Shown here one piece after another: positions 53,732-64,000 of a stretch of 64,000 nt of DNA; the first letter of the stretch is position 1; each line of letters opens with the position of its first letter. Made by a program: the position numbers and the translations under genes. Location of the stretch: the NCBI GenBank assembly GCA_963920635.1, contig OY987306.1, positions 14,154,001 to 14,218,000 on the forward strand. Direction: 5' to 3'. The notes beneath the pieces are model-generated. The model had not been told where the DNA came from and made no database searches. It saw nothing but the letters and a program-made list of their open reading frames with translations. This stretch comes from Pseudeuparius sepicola. Taxonomy: Eukaryota > Arthropoda > Insecta > Coleoptera > Anthribidae.

Positions 53732-55600
53732 TGCCACGCAACTCGGAGAGTCCAGGCAGAAAAGCGGAAGAAAAACAAATACTTATAAATTTCGTTAACT
53801 TCGGAAAGGAACACTTAAAAGGGATTGTCCCGGTAACTCATATGCGGAGAGTGGTGTGGGTTGTTAAAGCACATGAAATGTAAATAATTAGGTAAAGCGC
53901 CACCCGTTTTGTTAAAAACCCTTGAAACAGAAAGTGAAGGCCCTTGATGGCATAAATAAAACGGGAAAATTTAGTAACAATAATATTGGTATTATATTGG
54001 TATACTATTATTATCACAGTTGCAGTACGTACATTATGGGATGCTCAAAGTAACTTAAATAAACAGTAAGTAAAATAATTACGTATCAGTATAGGTAAGT
54101 ATAGTATTAAAACTACACAAAAAAGGGGTAAACTATTGGCAAGTATTGAGAGAACCCTCGGCGCACATAAATTAAATAAGTTGATATTATAAACGTTATT
54201 ATGGGTGGAAATGATATTTTAATAATTTTGACCAATCAATAATAAAAGATTGTAAAACGAGAAAAGATAAATGGAATGGACTTGCCAAGATTTAATCCCT
54301 GGGGTCTTCTTTTTTTCAACCGACGGTTGTCTATTGTCAAGACGTGCCTGGTGACGTAGCGCCTCTGACGTACGTGCGCGTCGTATGGATGCTGACGTAT
54401 GGATGCTGACGTATGCTCGTGACGTATACTCGTGACGTTACCTTCACTGTCGCCTCGTGGTCCCAAAGGTGGAAAATTATAAGTACATCTTCGCAAAGAA
54501 GTCGAAAAGTCCCAAAATAACAGGCCTAAAAGGCAGAAAACAAAATGTACCAGAGCACTAAGAGAATTGGAGAGAACCGTAATTACTCACCGGAGGTGGT
54601 GGGTGGCCTGGTGGTTGGAGGAAAAACTTCGAAATTCGCCTTTCACAAGAAAATCCCTCTGGATTCGAAACAGCCCATTGGCTAACAAAAACCGTTACTT
54701 GAAGGAGACTTTTAGGCAGAATTTCTACTAAAATCGGCAAATTTGCCTAAGTTCGATATGGTCGGGTCTAACCCCACGAACGTTACTTTTGAAAATGCCG
54801 GAAGCCCAGATCGTGAGAAGGGGGGCCCCGGAGGGGATAAATCTCTCCAACCAATAAAGAATCGAGTACGCCAGTAAATTTTGCCTCCGCATAGTGGCAC
54901 ACATGATTCCACGATTCGACTGAGCAAGTTCCGGGAGACTGACGTTTGGACAGTGTCAGATGTCAGTTATACGTCAACAAACACAATCCTCGACAATAAT
55001 TATTGTTAAATACTAATACACCAGCAGTTTACTGAAAAATCACACGTCGTACAAGAAAACGCCACACGCTTAAAATTAGGTAAGTGGTCTATCCTGAATA
55101 ATTGCAATTTAAAATAATAACATCATTGTTTATTTTTCCTTAGGCTAATACATCGAAGGGGCCCAAGCGATACGCAAAGAAAACATCGAGAAGTTTGGTA
55201 GGAGGTCTCCGCCTGTTCATTACGCAACACTAAGTTTACTGGGCTAAGGGACGGCGCATCGCAAGTACGTTACCTACGCAATTATGTCACAACGAGATAA
55301 GTTGTTATGGAGCAACGGTATAGTAGTGTTCAGGGCGGTAGCAAAGGTAGCTAATCAGAAAAGGGAGTAAAGAATCCGTACGGACAGTAAAAAGTAAGGT
55401 AGGTGAAACCAAAACATAGCGTAAATTAATCATTTTTATTTTTCAGATATCATCAACTTGTTTTTCGTTCCGTCGTATGTTCGGCTGCCTAACCACTCGG
55501 TTCAAGCCGTACCTTTACTAGCACCGGCAGGGGAGATTGAGACAATGCATTATAATATTTTGTTAAGTAGAATACGGAAATAATTAAATAAATTGTAACA
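53732..55600 (-). repeat. 3' LTR of the Ty3/Gypsy element
   Basis: TGCCACGCAACTC...AATTGTAACA on the plus strand. It contains a cluster of TGACGT words (about 54350-54440, several copies), more than in the other LTR. The open frames inside are LTR artefacts seen identically in both copies. Confidence 0.92.
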
Positions 55601-55617
55601 ACACCCTCCTAACCTGC
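55601..55617 (-). promoter_or_regulatory. Polypurine tract
   Basis: Minus-strand AGGAGGGTGT directly precedes the 3' LTR start TGTTACA, as required for plus-strand priming. Confidence 0.7.
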
Positions 55618-55755
55618 TAAAAGTTTCCACGAAACTTTATAACTATCAACAGGAAATAAGCCGTAATAACCTGGAGTAGAAGTAAAAAGGTAAGTAATGA
55701 AAGGTAAGTAGCTTTAATTAAGGAAACAAGTAAAAGGGCACCAAAAAAAAACAAG

Positions 55756-56298
55756 CTAGTGTTGGGAGTCGTCTGGTGGGTGAGCTTTGAGGTCCTTGGC
55801 ATGCCAGATGCCGAGGTTCCGCCCTGTAAGGTCTTTCAACTCGTATGTCCACGGTGACATTCTCCTGACAATTTCAAAAGGACCCACAAATTTTGGAGCA
55901 AGTTTCGATGTATAGTTTTTTGTAGCATCTGATAGCTGATAATTACGTTTCCATACTAGTTGTTTTACATGAAAATTTTCGTTTCTTCTCCGTAAATTAT
56001 AGGTATCTTTTGATTTTTGATGGGCTTTGAGAAGTTTTGCACGAACATCGGAAAAAACCTCCTTTAAAGCTTCAGATCTGAGATTGGGGTCGGCGGATGC
56101 CTCCATGTCATCAAAAGCCGCGATATCCGACTTTTTATCTCCCGAAAACTGTACTTCGCGCCCGAACATTATGAAATTGGGTGTCAAGTTCGTGACCTCA
56201 TGTTTGGCAGACCGTATAGCTGCGCCAACTTTTGCCAAATAAGTATCCCATTTTTTGTGTTCATCTTTCACGTAACTGGAGAGTATAGTTTTAAGCAC
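55756..56298 (-). pseudogene. pol: Integrase C-terminal part (separated by frameshift)
   Basis: 180 residues, including KWDTYLAKVGAAIRSAKHEV, TPNFIMFGREV and a C-terminal GPFEIVRRMSPWTYEL block (GPY/F-type module of Ty3/Gypsy integrases). It directly continues the long pol frame but in another phase. The cause is the 8-bp tandem duplication at 56326-56341. The ATG at the start is internal. Confidence 0.8.
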
Positions 56299-58958
56299 AC
56301 GGTGGACCCGCTCGACAGGGTAAGCTTGCGGATTTGCGGATGGTAATTAGCAGTATACCGAATGGTCACGTCATATTTTTGCATAAGATTCTGGAAAATT
56401 TTACTACGAAACTGAACACCATTATCCGCGATAATTTTCTCGGGCGCATCATAAATCAAAATCACATGGTCTTCGAGCCAACGAACGATTCCCTGGGCGG
56501 TCGCGGACCTAAGCGGAAAAAACAACACGTACTTAGTAAAACAATCGAATACGGACAGAACGTACGCATATCCCTGAGAAGATCGAGGAAGCGGACCAAC
56601 CAAATCTACGCTAATTATTTGCCAAGGACGAGAGGTAGAAGGTTGGAGGCTACGCATCTGACCAGCAGGCGGTTTTTGAAGAGGTTTCGTACTCAGACAA
56701 ATGTTACAACGCTTGATGTACTTTGCTACGTCGTTCCGCATATTAGGCCAGTAGTATTTTTGCGCAATTCGTGAAAAGGTCTTATAAACGCCTAGATGTC
56801 CGGCCGTTGGTGGATCATGATTTTCCCGGATAATCATAGAACGATTTTCTCGTGGTACTACTAAAACCCAAGAATCTGAAGGACCTACAAGCGCAGGATA
56901 GGGGACCTTTATGTTCTTGTATAGTTTCCCTTCTTCTATACGCCATTTCGGAAATTTGGCCGGATTATTGTCGACTTTGGTGATCATCTGCCGATACCAG
57001 TGGTCACGCGGCTCCAAATTCTCGACAGTTTTCTGACAGTCAATAGTGTCCACGACGGGCACGCTTCTAGATAACGCGTCTGGGACAACATTTTCGCGGC
57101 CTTTCCTATGCACGATATCGAAGTCGTATTGTTGCAGTCTAATAGCCCACCTGGCAATTCTACCGACCGGATCTTTTATGGAGTTAAGCCATTTGAGACT
57201 ATAATGATCTTTTAATACTGTAAATCGACTTCCCTCGATATAAGGTCTTAACTTCTCAATCGCGAACAATACTGCCAAACACTCTTTTTCAGTGGTACTA
57301 TATTTTCGCTCGCTCTTATTCAAAGACCGACTAAGATAGCAAATGACTCGTTCATCGCCATCCAGAAGCTGAGACAAAACGGCGCCCAAACCATAATCTG
57401 ACGCGTCACATTGAATCACAAAAGGTAGGTTGAAATCTGGGCACGATAAAACAGGAGGAGCGCTTACTAAATGATCTTTAATCGTCTGGAAGGCGGTCTC
57501 ACATTGCTCATCCCAACAGAATTTTATATTTTTTCGAGTAAGGGACGTTAACGGTGAAATGGTAGAAGAAAAATTTGGTACGAACCGACGGTACCACGAC
57601 GCGAGGCCAACAATACGACGTGCCTCTTTAACATTTCGTGGTGGGGGTATTTTTAAAATAGCATCGACTTTGTCGGGATCGACCAAAAGTCCGGAAGCAT
57701 TCACCACATAACCAAGGTATCTAAGTTCAGGCTTACAGAACACACACTTTTCTCGGTTGAGAGTGAGTCCAGCTTTGAAAATCCTGGACGTTACTTCGCG
57801 TAACACTTCGATATGCTTTTGAAAAGTTGGGGTACATATGATTACGTCATCAAGGTAGACAAACACGTAGGGTTCCAAATCCACGCCTACCACTCTATCA
57901 ATTAAACGCTGCCATACAGCTGGCGCGTTAGTAAGACCGAACGGCATTCTTTTAAATTGGAAAAGATCTCGGGTAGGGACTGTAAAAGCTGTCAAAGGTC
58001 TAGACTCTTCCTCAATAGGTATCTGCCAATAGGCTGACTTTATATCAAGCGTACTTAAGTATCGAGCGTCACGAAGTTTGTCAAGTGTGGCACTAACATA
58101 TGGAATCGGGTAGGCATCAGGGACGGTAACCTTATTAAGTGACATATAATCAACGCAAAACCTCCAACTTTTCAATTTTTTTCGGATCATGACCACCGGA
58201 CTAGACCAAGGCGACTTAGAGGGTTCTACAATCCCATTCGCCAGCATCTCCTCCAGCTCATTATTTACCTCCCTCTGGAGAGCAGGGGAGAGAGGATAAT
58301 AGCGTTGCTTAATCGGTGGAGAATCGGTTTTTATCACGAGCTCCACAAGAGAAGTACATCCTAATATTTTACCCATCGAAGAAAACATGTCAGAAGTCAC
58401 AGTTTCCAACTCAGCTCGTTGTTCCAGAGACAACGCATCAAGAGGTTGAATTGTAGCTACTTGAGGAAGATCTATAATATCGTCTTCGCGGAAAAACCAC
58501 TCGCAGGAATACAAATCTGGAATAATCCGCATGCGAAGCCAAAAATCTACTCCAAGAATTAGAGTGTGGGGAAGATCTGGGACGACCAAGACCTCAATAG
58601 CCACCACTCTGTCTCGTAGCTGAAATGGAATATTTACAGAACCAATTCCCTCGCACAGTCGTCCATCCGCAACCACGCAAGCCGACCTTATCCTATTATT
58701 AAGAGTACAACATGTCTTCATAACTTCCCATCCTCGTAAACCCAAAACCGTACGAGAACATCCGCTATCCAACAGACCCAGAAGACGCTTTCCAAGAATT
58801 TTAACTTCCAAATAGGGACGCTCGTCATTTTTAGCGTGGGCCAAAATGTAATCTAATAAAACAAGACTTCGGGTTCGGATAGTGGTCACAGAACTATGTG
58901 GAGCATGTTGGAGAGACGACTGACCTACCGTCTCTCCCTTAGTGAGTTTTTTGGACAA
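56268..58958 (-). CDS. pol: Pol polyprotein (PR-RT-RNase H-integrase), truncated by frameshift
   Basis: 896 residues. Protease with LLDSGCSRTVLG (active-site DSG) lies at ~residues 58-70. RT has SPWSSPVVMIRKK, LSTLDIKSAYWQIP, MPFGLTNAPAVWQ and catalytic FVYLDDVIIC. RNase H has QCDASDYGLGAVLSQ, TTEKECLAVLFAI and ALSRS. The integrase zinc domain has HLGVYKTF and CNICLS; the core has SVDLVGPLPRSSQG and IIADNGVQF. The final catalytic Glu region is lost because an 8-bp duplication shifts the frame at YHPQ. There is no ATG; translation is expected by -1 frameshifting from gag. Confidence 0.9.
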   Translation of the reverse strand: MSKKLTKGETVGQSSLQHAPHSSVTTIRTRSLVLLDYILAHAKNDERPYLEVKILGKRLLGLLDSGCSRTVLGLRGWEVMKTCCTLNNRIRSACVVADGRLCEGIGSVNIPFQLRDRVVAIEVLVVPDLPHTLILGVDFWLRMRIIPDLYSCEWFFREDDIIDLPQVATIQPLDALSLEQRAELETVTSDMFSSMGKILGCTSLVELVIKTDSPPIKQRYYPLSPALQREVNNELEEMLANGIVEPSKSPWSSPVVMIRKKLKSWRFCVDYMSLNKVTVPDAYPIPYVSATLDKLRDARYLSTLDIKSAYWQIPIEEESRPLTAFTVPTRDLFQFKRMPFGLTNAPAVWQRLIDRVVGVDLEPYVFVYLDDVIICTPTFQKHIEVLREVTSRIFKAGLTLNREKCVFCKPELRYLGYVVNASGLLVDPDKVDAILKIPPPRNVKEARRIVGLASWYRRFVPNFSSTISPLTSLTRKNIKFCWDEQCETAFQTIKDHLVSAPPVLSCPDFNLPFVIQCDASDYGLGAVLSQLLDGDERVICYLSRSLNKSERKYSTTEKECLAVLFAIEKLRPYIEGSRFTVLKDHYSLKWLNSIKDPVGRIARWAIRLQQYDFDIVHRKGRENVVPDALSRSVPVVDTIDCQKTVENLEPRDHWYRQMITKVDNNPAKFPKWRIEEGKLYKNIKVPYPALVGPSDSWVLVVPRENRSMIIRENHDPPTAGHLGVYKTFSRIAQKYYWPNMRNDVAKYIKRCNICLSTKPLQKPPAGQMRSLQPSTSRPWQIISVDLVGPLPRSSQGYAYVLSVFDCFTKYVLFFPLRSATAQGIVRWLEDHVILIYDAPEKIIADNGVQFRSKIFQNLMQKYDVTIRYTANYHPQIRKLTLSSGSTVCLKLYSPVT
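56326..56341 (-). other. 8-bp tandem duplication disrupting integrase
   Basis: TTGCGGAT occurs twice in tandem (56326-56333, 56334-56341). It shifts the reading frame within the conserved YHPQ-...-E motif. It is the only clear lesion in pol. Confidence 0.85.
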
Positions 58959-60871
58959 GACGAACAGGTGATCGATGTGACCCCATCACGTCCACACCGA
59001 AAGCAAAAACGACGCCTTGGTTTGTCACATTGACGAAACCGATGCCCAGCGGCTTCACAATTCCAACATACACTGGGTTCCGTTGATACAGCATCGACAC
59101 GAGGGCCTGTTGACTCTTTTTCCTTGATACGCGACTCCTCTATAGCGGAGATGTAGGACGAAGTAGGACGGTGATAGGCCAAAGATGGCTCCAAAAGTTG
59201 ACGATAGTTAATGGGAGGGGGAGCAAAACGTTGAATACGTGCCTCTGTCTCCTCCACCGCGCGACTCAGTCTAACAAGTTCAGATAAATTAGAAATTACA
59301 TTAGTTGATAGTCTACTCTGAATGGTGGGCAGTAAATTTCGTCGAACAATCTGTAACCGCGCGTTCTCCGCAGGAAGTTCCGGGAGTTTACGAAACAAAT
59401 TTTCCATGGCCGCGACGTAATTCACAACACGTTCTTGAGCCCCCTGAGTTCGTCTCCTAATTTCATCCCACAATCCAAATTCGTAATCGATAGGTTGAAA
59501 TGCACTCTTCAGTTGAAACACGAAATCATCCCAACTCGCAAAGGAACCCGTCCGAAACCACATCAAGGCATCTCTAGTTAAGAGTTCAGGTGCCGACCGC
59601 AAAAGCTGTTCTTTCGAAACCCCACGCGATATTCTAATTTCTTCGACACGGGCTAGGAAATCATTTACGCTAGACTGACCATCAAAAGTTAGATTCCATC
59701 GACCAACATCAATAGGTCTAAAATAGTCCGGCTGACAACAATTATTTCTGGAACCTCGAATGGGGGAGAACTGGAAATTATCTAACCTATCCGCAAGGTC
59801 CACGTATGGATCAGCGTGATGAAGGAGTTGATCCGTGGGGATAGTATAATCTCTGCGAGCAAGACGAGAATGGAAATCACGCAGTGATTGACTCTGATCA
59901 CTGACCGAAAAGCTAGAATATCCGTGTACACCCACACGATCAGAAAAGGTAACCTGCTGAGGCCCAGAAGAACAAATGGACGATTGGCGAATCGCCGAGA
60001 CTGCACCGCGAGGCTGATGACTGATGGGGGCCGCAGGGTAAGAGGGCTCTCTATCTCTACCGGAAGGTTGACGGTTATCCTCGCGAGACAAACATGACTC
60101 TGGAAGATTTTGCACACGGGGGTTCGATTGAGTGTCATTGTGATCCGGGGCATTGACATTATTTAGACGATAAGAAAAGAACCTGTCGCGACTTTGATCT
60201 GATTCAGGCTGAGGCAAAGCACCAAGACTAGACCCAGGCTCAGAATTAGAGGATACTGGAGGTGCAATGGGTCGACGTCGATCTACCGGGGGTTCTGCAT
60301 TTCCTGAAAGACCACCGTCTATTCGCGACGATGTCATTGGGGGATGCGCGACATTTTCATCCAAAGTTATTAGCTCATTGTCGCCAGGATCAACCTCTAC
60401 CGCCGCATCCGCACCGCGTTCACCCACCGAACCGTTAGGAAAAGTTACAGGAACTCCATCAACGCGATTGGACACGACTTGAAGTTCGCCCATAAGTTGA
60501 TAACAACGGGTTAACAGATCCTGCCTCAAAGAGATGTCAATTTCCGCTTGACAACAAATTCTTTGCAACCGCAAGTGGACATGTAAATGTCGGGTGTGAA
60601 TCCTTTTCTGTTCATTATCTCGATTGTTGTAATCAAACGCGGAAATATCCGAAGCCAAATTATTTAATTTCGCCCTACACAAACATAACTCTTCAACAGG
60701 ATTCATATTTACTTCAGATGGTACTTGTGCTTGACCTAACCGTTCCAGTCTAAAAGTATCCCTCAATAGTGCTCTTTTTTCTTGGACGGTACCCCTAGTT
60801 GGAAGGCCACGAATACCCAACTCGTAAGTTAATTCCCCTCCCAAAAGTCGATTAACCTCCATATTACTCAA
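58925..60871 (-). CDS. gag: Gag polyprotein, intact
   Basis: 648 residues from ATG 60871. Matrix/capsid-like, with a Ser/Pro/Arg-rich middle (~residues 150-330) and a capsid region around ~390-530 (WNLTFDGQSSVNDFLARVEE, LLTRDALMWF, ENLFRKLPELP), typical of Ty3/Gypsy Gag. C-terminal zinc knuckles: CWNCEAAGHRFRQC (CX2CX4HX4C) and CFRCGRDGVTSITC, in which the His position is Val, a variant seen in related insect Gags. It ends 34 nt after the pol frame opens. Confidence 0.85.
   Translation of the reverse strand: MSNMEVNRLLGGELTYELGIRGLPTRGTVQEKRALLRDTFRLERLGQAQVPSEVNMNPVEELCLCRAKLNNLASDISAFDYNNRDNEQKRIHTRHLHVHLRLQRICCQAEIDISLRQDLLTRCYQLMGELQVVSNRVDGVPVTFPNGSVGERGADAAVEVDPGDNELITLDENVAHPPMTSSRIDGGLSGNAEPPVDRRRPIAPPVSSNSEPGSSLGALPQPESDQSRDRFFSYRLNNVNAPDHNDTQSNPRVQNLPESCLSREDNRQPSGRDREPSYPAAPISHQPRGAVSAIRQSSICSSGPQQVTFSDRVGVHGYSSFSVSDQSQSLRDFHSRLARRDYTIPTDQLLHHADPYVDLADRLDNFQFSPIRGSRNNCCQPDYFRPIDVGRWNLTFDGQSSVNDFLARVEEIRISRGVSKEQLLRSAPELLTRDALMWFRTGSFASWDDFVFQLKSAFQPIDYEFGLWDEIRRRTQGAQERVVNYVAAMENLFRKLPELPAENARLQIVRRNLLPTIQSRLSTNVISNLSELVRLSRAVEETEARIQRFAPPPINYRQLLEPSLAYHRPTSSYISAIEESRIKEKESTGPRVDAVSTEPSVCWNCEAAGHRFRQCDKPRRRFCFRCGRDGVTSITCSSCPKNSLRERR
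58946..58952 (-). promoter_or_regulatory. -1 ribosomal frameshift slippery site A AAA AAC
   Basis: On the minus strand AAAAAAC lies in the gag-pol overlap. In gag phase it reads A-AAA-AAC, the classical X-XXY-YYZ heptamer. The pol frame is -1 relative to gag, so slippage here would fuse Gag to Pol. A downstream stimulatory structure was not analysed. Confidence 0.75.
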
Positions 60872-61932
60872 CCTAGCAACTCCAGCAAAAAATGCAGGTA
60901 TTTAAAAAAAGCAAATCAAAACTAATCAAAATTTTATTTCACTATATCTCTCGCCAAGAAATCAGCGCCAACCAATAACTGAATGGATGTAATTTAGTAG
61001 CAGGCAACTATTTAAAACCCTACCCTTGCTTAATAAAAAAACAACAAAAAAAGGCGAAGGCCACTCCCAACTGCCAGGGTATGATACTACTCCAGGAAAT
61101 AATATCTTTCCAAAAAAATATCCAAATCAATTTAAGACCTAATTTTACTAAGTTAACTTGTTCTGGTTTTATTATTTCTTTGCGGCTAATTTTCCTCCAA
61201 TTAAGAAAAACTATATTTACAACAAATATTAGAAACGGTTGCAAACTTACAATATTAATGTAAAACAATTGTAAGAAAATATTAACTCCGCAAAAGTAAA
61301 GTTTGACCACCCTGTAGATACCTAATTAAGCAGGCCTTTTTATTCCGATCAATATAAAATATCTCAATCTATAAGAGCCCAGTCGCTTTTTTGTATCCAA
61401 TTCAAATCGCAATCGCAAATGCACAAGCAAAAAAAACGACGTACCAGGCTAGAGACAAAAAAACAGGCCGCAGTTCCTCCAAACTTCTCGCGCAAAACAA
61501 CTTATTTGCAATAATCACAAATTCAGTTTACCCGATATTCAATCAATATCCAAGTAAACAAACTATAAACACGGACAAAATCAAAACCTACAGTTTAAAA
61601 TATTACCACTAAAAAAATGAACCTCAATGAAAATACTTGGGACCAAATTTGAAATTAGATTAAAATGCAATAAAAAATAATTGAACAGAATAAGACAATT
61701 ACGTAACTTTACAAAATTACAACGAATTAAAAAAAGTAACGTAAGCAAATTTGCAAATAATTTCAAAATAATGAAAATTCAGGCATTTACGTCTTCAATG
61801 AAAATCTCTCACCATTTCTTTTCAGGCAGTATTAGAACAAGGGTTCCATGTAATTAAAAAAAAATCAAAACTTTGAGAAATCTGTATGCAACTGCAACAA
61901 TACCCTAAATGAAACGTTGGGCGCCAAATTTC
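60872..61932 (-). other. Ty3/Gypsy 5' leader
   Basis: About 1.06 kb between the primer-binding site and gag. No recognisable protein. Likely holds the packaging signal. Confidence 0.6.
61910..61932 (-). promoter_or_regulatory. Primer-binding site
   Basis: Minus strand directly after the 5' LTR: GAAATTTGGCGCCCAACG. The TGGCGCCCAACG core is the common Ty3/Gypsy primer-binding type. Confidence 0.75.
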
Positions 61933-63871
61933 TGCCACGCAACTCGGAGAGTCCAGGCAGAAAAGCGGTAGAAAAACAAATACTTATAAATTTCGTTAAC
62001 TTCGGAAAGGCACACTTAAAAGGGGTTGTCCCGGTAACTCATATGCGGAGAGTGGTGTGGGTTGTTAAAGCACATGAAATGTAAATAATTAGGTAAAGCG
62101 CCACCCGTTTTGTTAAAAACCCTTGAAACAGAAAGTGAAGGCCCTTGATGGCATAAATAAAACGGGAAAATTTAGTAACAATAATATTGGTATTATATTG
62201 GTATACTATTATTATCACAGTTGCAGTACGTACATTATGGGATGCTCAAAGTAACTTAAATAAACAGTAAGTAAAATAATTACGTATCAGTATAGGTAAG
62301 TATAGTATTAAAACTACACAAAAAAGGGGTAAACTATTGGCAAGTATTGAGAGAACCCTCGGCGCACATAAATTAAATAAGTTGATATTATAAACGTTAT
62401 TATGGGTGGAAATGATATTTTAATAATTTTGACCAATCAATAATAAAAGATTGTAAAACGAGAAAAGATAAATGGAATGGACTTGCCAAGATTTAATCCC
62501 TGGGGTCTTCTTTCTTTCAACCGACGGTTGTCTATTGTCAAGACGTGCCTGGTGACGTAGCGCCTCTGACGTACGTGCGCGTCGTATACTCGTGACGTTA
62601 CCTTCACTGTCGCCTCGTGGTCCCAAAGGTGGAAAATTATAAGTACATCTTCGCAAAGAAGTCGAAAAGTCCCAAAATAACAGGCCTAAAAGGCAGAAAA
62701 CAAAATGTACCAGAGCACTAAGAGAATTGGAGAGAACCGTAATTACTCACCGGAGGTGGTGGGTGGCCTGGTGGTTGGAGGAAAAACTTCGAAATTCGCC
62801 TTTCACAAGAAAATCCCTCTGGATTCGAAACAGCCCATTGGCTAACAAAAACCGTTACTTGAAGGAGACTTTTAGGCAGAATTTCTACTAAAATCGGCAA
62901 ATTTGCCTAAGTTCGATATGGTCGGGTCTAACCCCACGAACGTTACTTTTGAAAATGCCTGAAGCCCAGATCGTGAGAAGGGGGGCCCCGGAGGGGATAA
63001 ATCTCTCCAACCAATAAAGAATCGAGTACGCCAGTAAATTTTGCCTCCACATAGTGGCACAGATGATTCCACGATTCGACTGAGCAAGTTCCGGGAGACT
63101 GACGTTTGGACAGTGTCAGATGTCAGTTATACGTCAACAAACACAATCCTCGACAATAATTATTGTTAAATACTAATACACCAGCAGTTTACTGAAAAAT
63201 CACACGTCGTACAAGAAAACGCCACACGCTTAAAATTAGGTAAGTGGTCTATCCTGAATAATTGCAATTTAAAATAATAACATCATTGTTTATTTTTCCT
63301 TAGGCTAATACATCGAAGGGGCCCAAGCGATACGCAAAGAAAACATCGAGAAGTTTGGTAGGAGGTCTCCGCCTGTTCATTACGCAACACTAAGTTTACT
63401 GGGCTAAGGGACGGAGCATCGCAAGTACGTTACCTCGCAATTATGTCACAACGAGATAAGTTGTTATGGAGCAACGGTAAAGTATTGTTCAGGGCGGTAG
63501 CAAAGGTAGCTAATCAGAAAAGGGCGTAAAGAATCCGTACGGACAGTAAAAAGTAAGGTAGGTGAAACCAAAACATAGCGTAAATTAATCATTTTTATTT
63601 TTCAGATATCATCAACTTGTTTTTCGTTCCGGCGTATGTTCGGCTGCCTAACCACTCGGTTCAAGCCGTACCTTTACTAGCACCGGCAAGGGAGATTGAG
63701 ACAATGCATTATAATATTTTGTTAAGTAGAATACGGAAATAATTCATAGTTTAAAGGCGTGAATTTGCTATGATCTAAAAGTAGTACATTTCCAAATTTT
63801 ATAAGTATGTTTATTCAGATATTTTATTAAAATATTATTATAGAATGTTGGAGCTTAAATAAATTGTAACA
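61933..63871 (-). repeat. 5' LTR of the Ty3/Gypsy element
   Basis: Same boundaries as the 3' LTR (TGCCACG...TGTAACA on plus). It has ~110 bp near 63745-63855 that the 3' LTR lacks and lacks ~40 bp that the 3' LTR has near 54390. Confidence 0.92.
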
Positions 63872-63875
63872 AGGT

Positions 63876-64000
63876 ATTTTAGAAATTTTAAAATTAAGGT
63901 CAATGCGTCGTTCTTTTTGATTGATTAGAAAAGTGATCAATAACAAAGTCAAAATTCAAAACCGTGAATTTCGCGTATAAATTCCTTCTCAATGCTTAGC
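63876..64000. other. Flanking sequence
   Basis: AT-rich; nothing recognisable. Confidence 0.4.

Larger units (their letters stand above)
53732..63871 (-). mobile_element. Nearly intact Ty3/Gypsy LTR retrotransposon, 10.14 kb
   Basis: LTRs 53732-55600 and 61933-63871 (about 1.9 kb, unusually long) are flanked by a 4-bp duplication AGGT (53728-53731 and 63872-63875). The minus-strand order is 5' LTR, primer-binding site, ~1.06-kb leader, gag, pol (PR-RT-RH-IN), polypurine tract, 3' LTR. No env. The LTRs are very similar apart from two indels: ~40 bp extra in the left copy near 54390, ~110 bp extra in the right copy near 63745-63855. Gag is open; pol has one frame-breaking duplication. A young insertion. 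Confidence 0.92.

Noticed and set aside
54236..54927. Open frames in the long LTRs
   Set aside because: Present in both LTRs (also ~62420-63087) within non-coding LTR sequence; no recognisable domains.
1..64000. CRISPR arrays, rRNA, tRNA genes, bacterial-type operons
   Set aside because: No repeat-spacer pattern with unique equal spacers, no rRNA blocks or tRNA cloverleaf recognised; the sequence is eukaryotic.

Overview
This is a eukaryotic, AT-rich window, almost certainly from an insect genome. The evidence is a set of nested arthropod-type transposable elements (errantivirus-like Ty3/Gypsy elements with env, a THAP-type P element, mariner/Tc1 elements, a FLYWCH-type MULE, a Penelope-like element, a DIRS element), spliceosomal GT-AG introns, and one apparent host exon. 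That exon (35649-35894, minus strand) matches the C-terminal part of a class-III aminotransferase of the AGXT2 type. I cannot name the species. No operons, rRNA or tRNA genes were seen. Nearly all recognisable coding capacity belongs to mobile elements, and most of it is broken.

Layout. 0-7.7 kb: a hAT-like transposase fragment with TGCATAT-rich ends, then a heavily decayed DNA transposon whose reading frames resemble a DDE-type transposase, a YqaJ-type nuclease and a Ulp1/C48-type protease, interrupted or followed by two inverted-repeat elements. 7.7-15.2 kb: non-coding, with several inverted-repeat elements. 15.27-20.41 kb: an almost complete DIRS-type tyrosine-recombinase retrotransposon on the minus strand, with inverted ends, an internal complementary region, gag (probably spliced), RT/RNase H and an intact recombinase. 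21.08-31.37 kb: a complete but decayed errantivirus-like element (LTR, gag, pol, env, LTR; minus strand; TSD CGTG). It has been invaded by a foldback element built of 15-bp repeats, a probable solo LTR, a short retroposon and foreign sequence inside pol. 32.40-35.50 kb: a 3.1-kb palindrome with about 0.96-kb, nearly identical arms around an LTR plus primer-binding site. 35.6-38.8 kb: the AGXT2-like exon and MULE remains. 38.81-46.14 kb: a P element (8-bp TSD GTTAAAGC) with a four-exon THAP transposase gene. One of its introns holds a complete mariner-like element with an intact transposase, and another holds a 590-bp MITE.

46.2-52.6 kb: the 3' end of a second env-bearing LTR element, split by a 4.9-kb insertion. 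That insertion contains a Penelope-like GIY-YIG fragment and a 326-bp tandem/inverted repeat array. 53.73-63.87 kb: a nearly intact 10.1-kb Ty3/Gypsy element (TSD AGGT; gag, an A AAA AAC slippery site, pol) whose only obvious pol lesion is an 8-bp tandem duplication.

The most interesting signal is at 50.3-51.8 kb. Each 326-bp unit carries a hammerhead-ribozyme-like motif, giving five copies (three minus, two plus). This is the organisation expected of a metazoan retrozyme-type repeat that yields small circular RNAs. Two further hammerhead-like motifs with an unusual extra nucleotide flank the Penelope-like fragment. Apart from the possible aminotransferase, no cooperating host pathway is visible; the elements interact by insertion, one into another.
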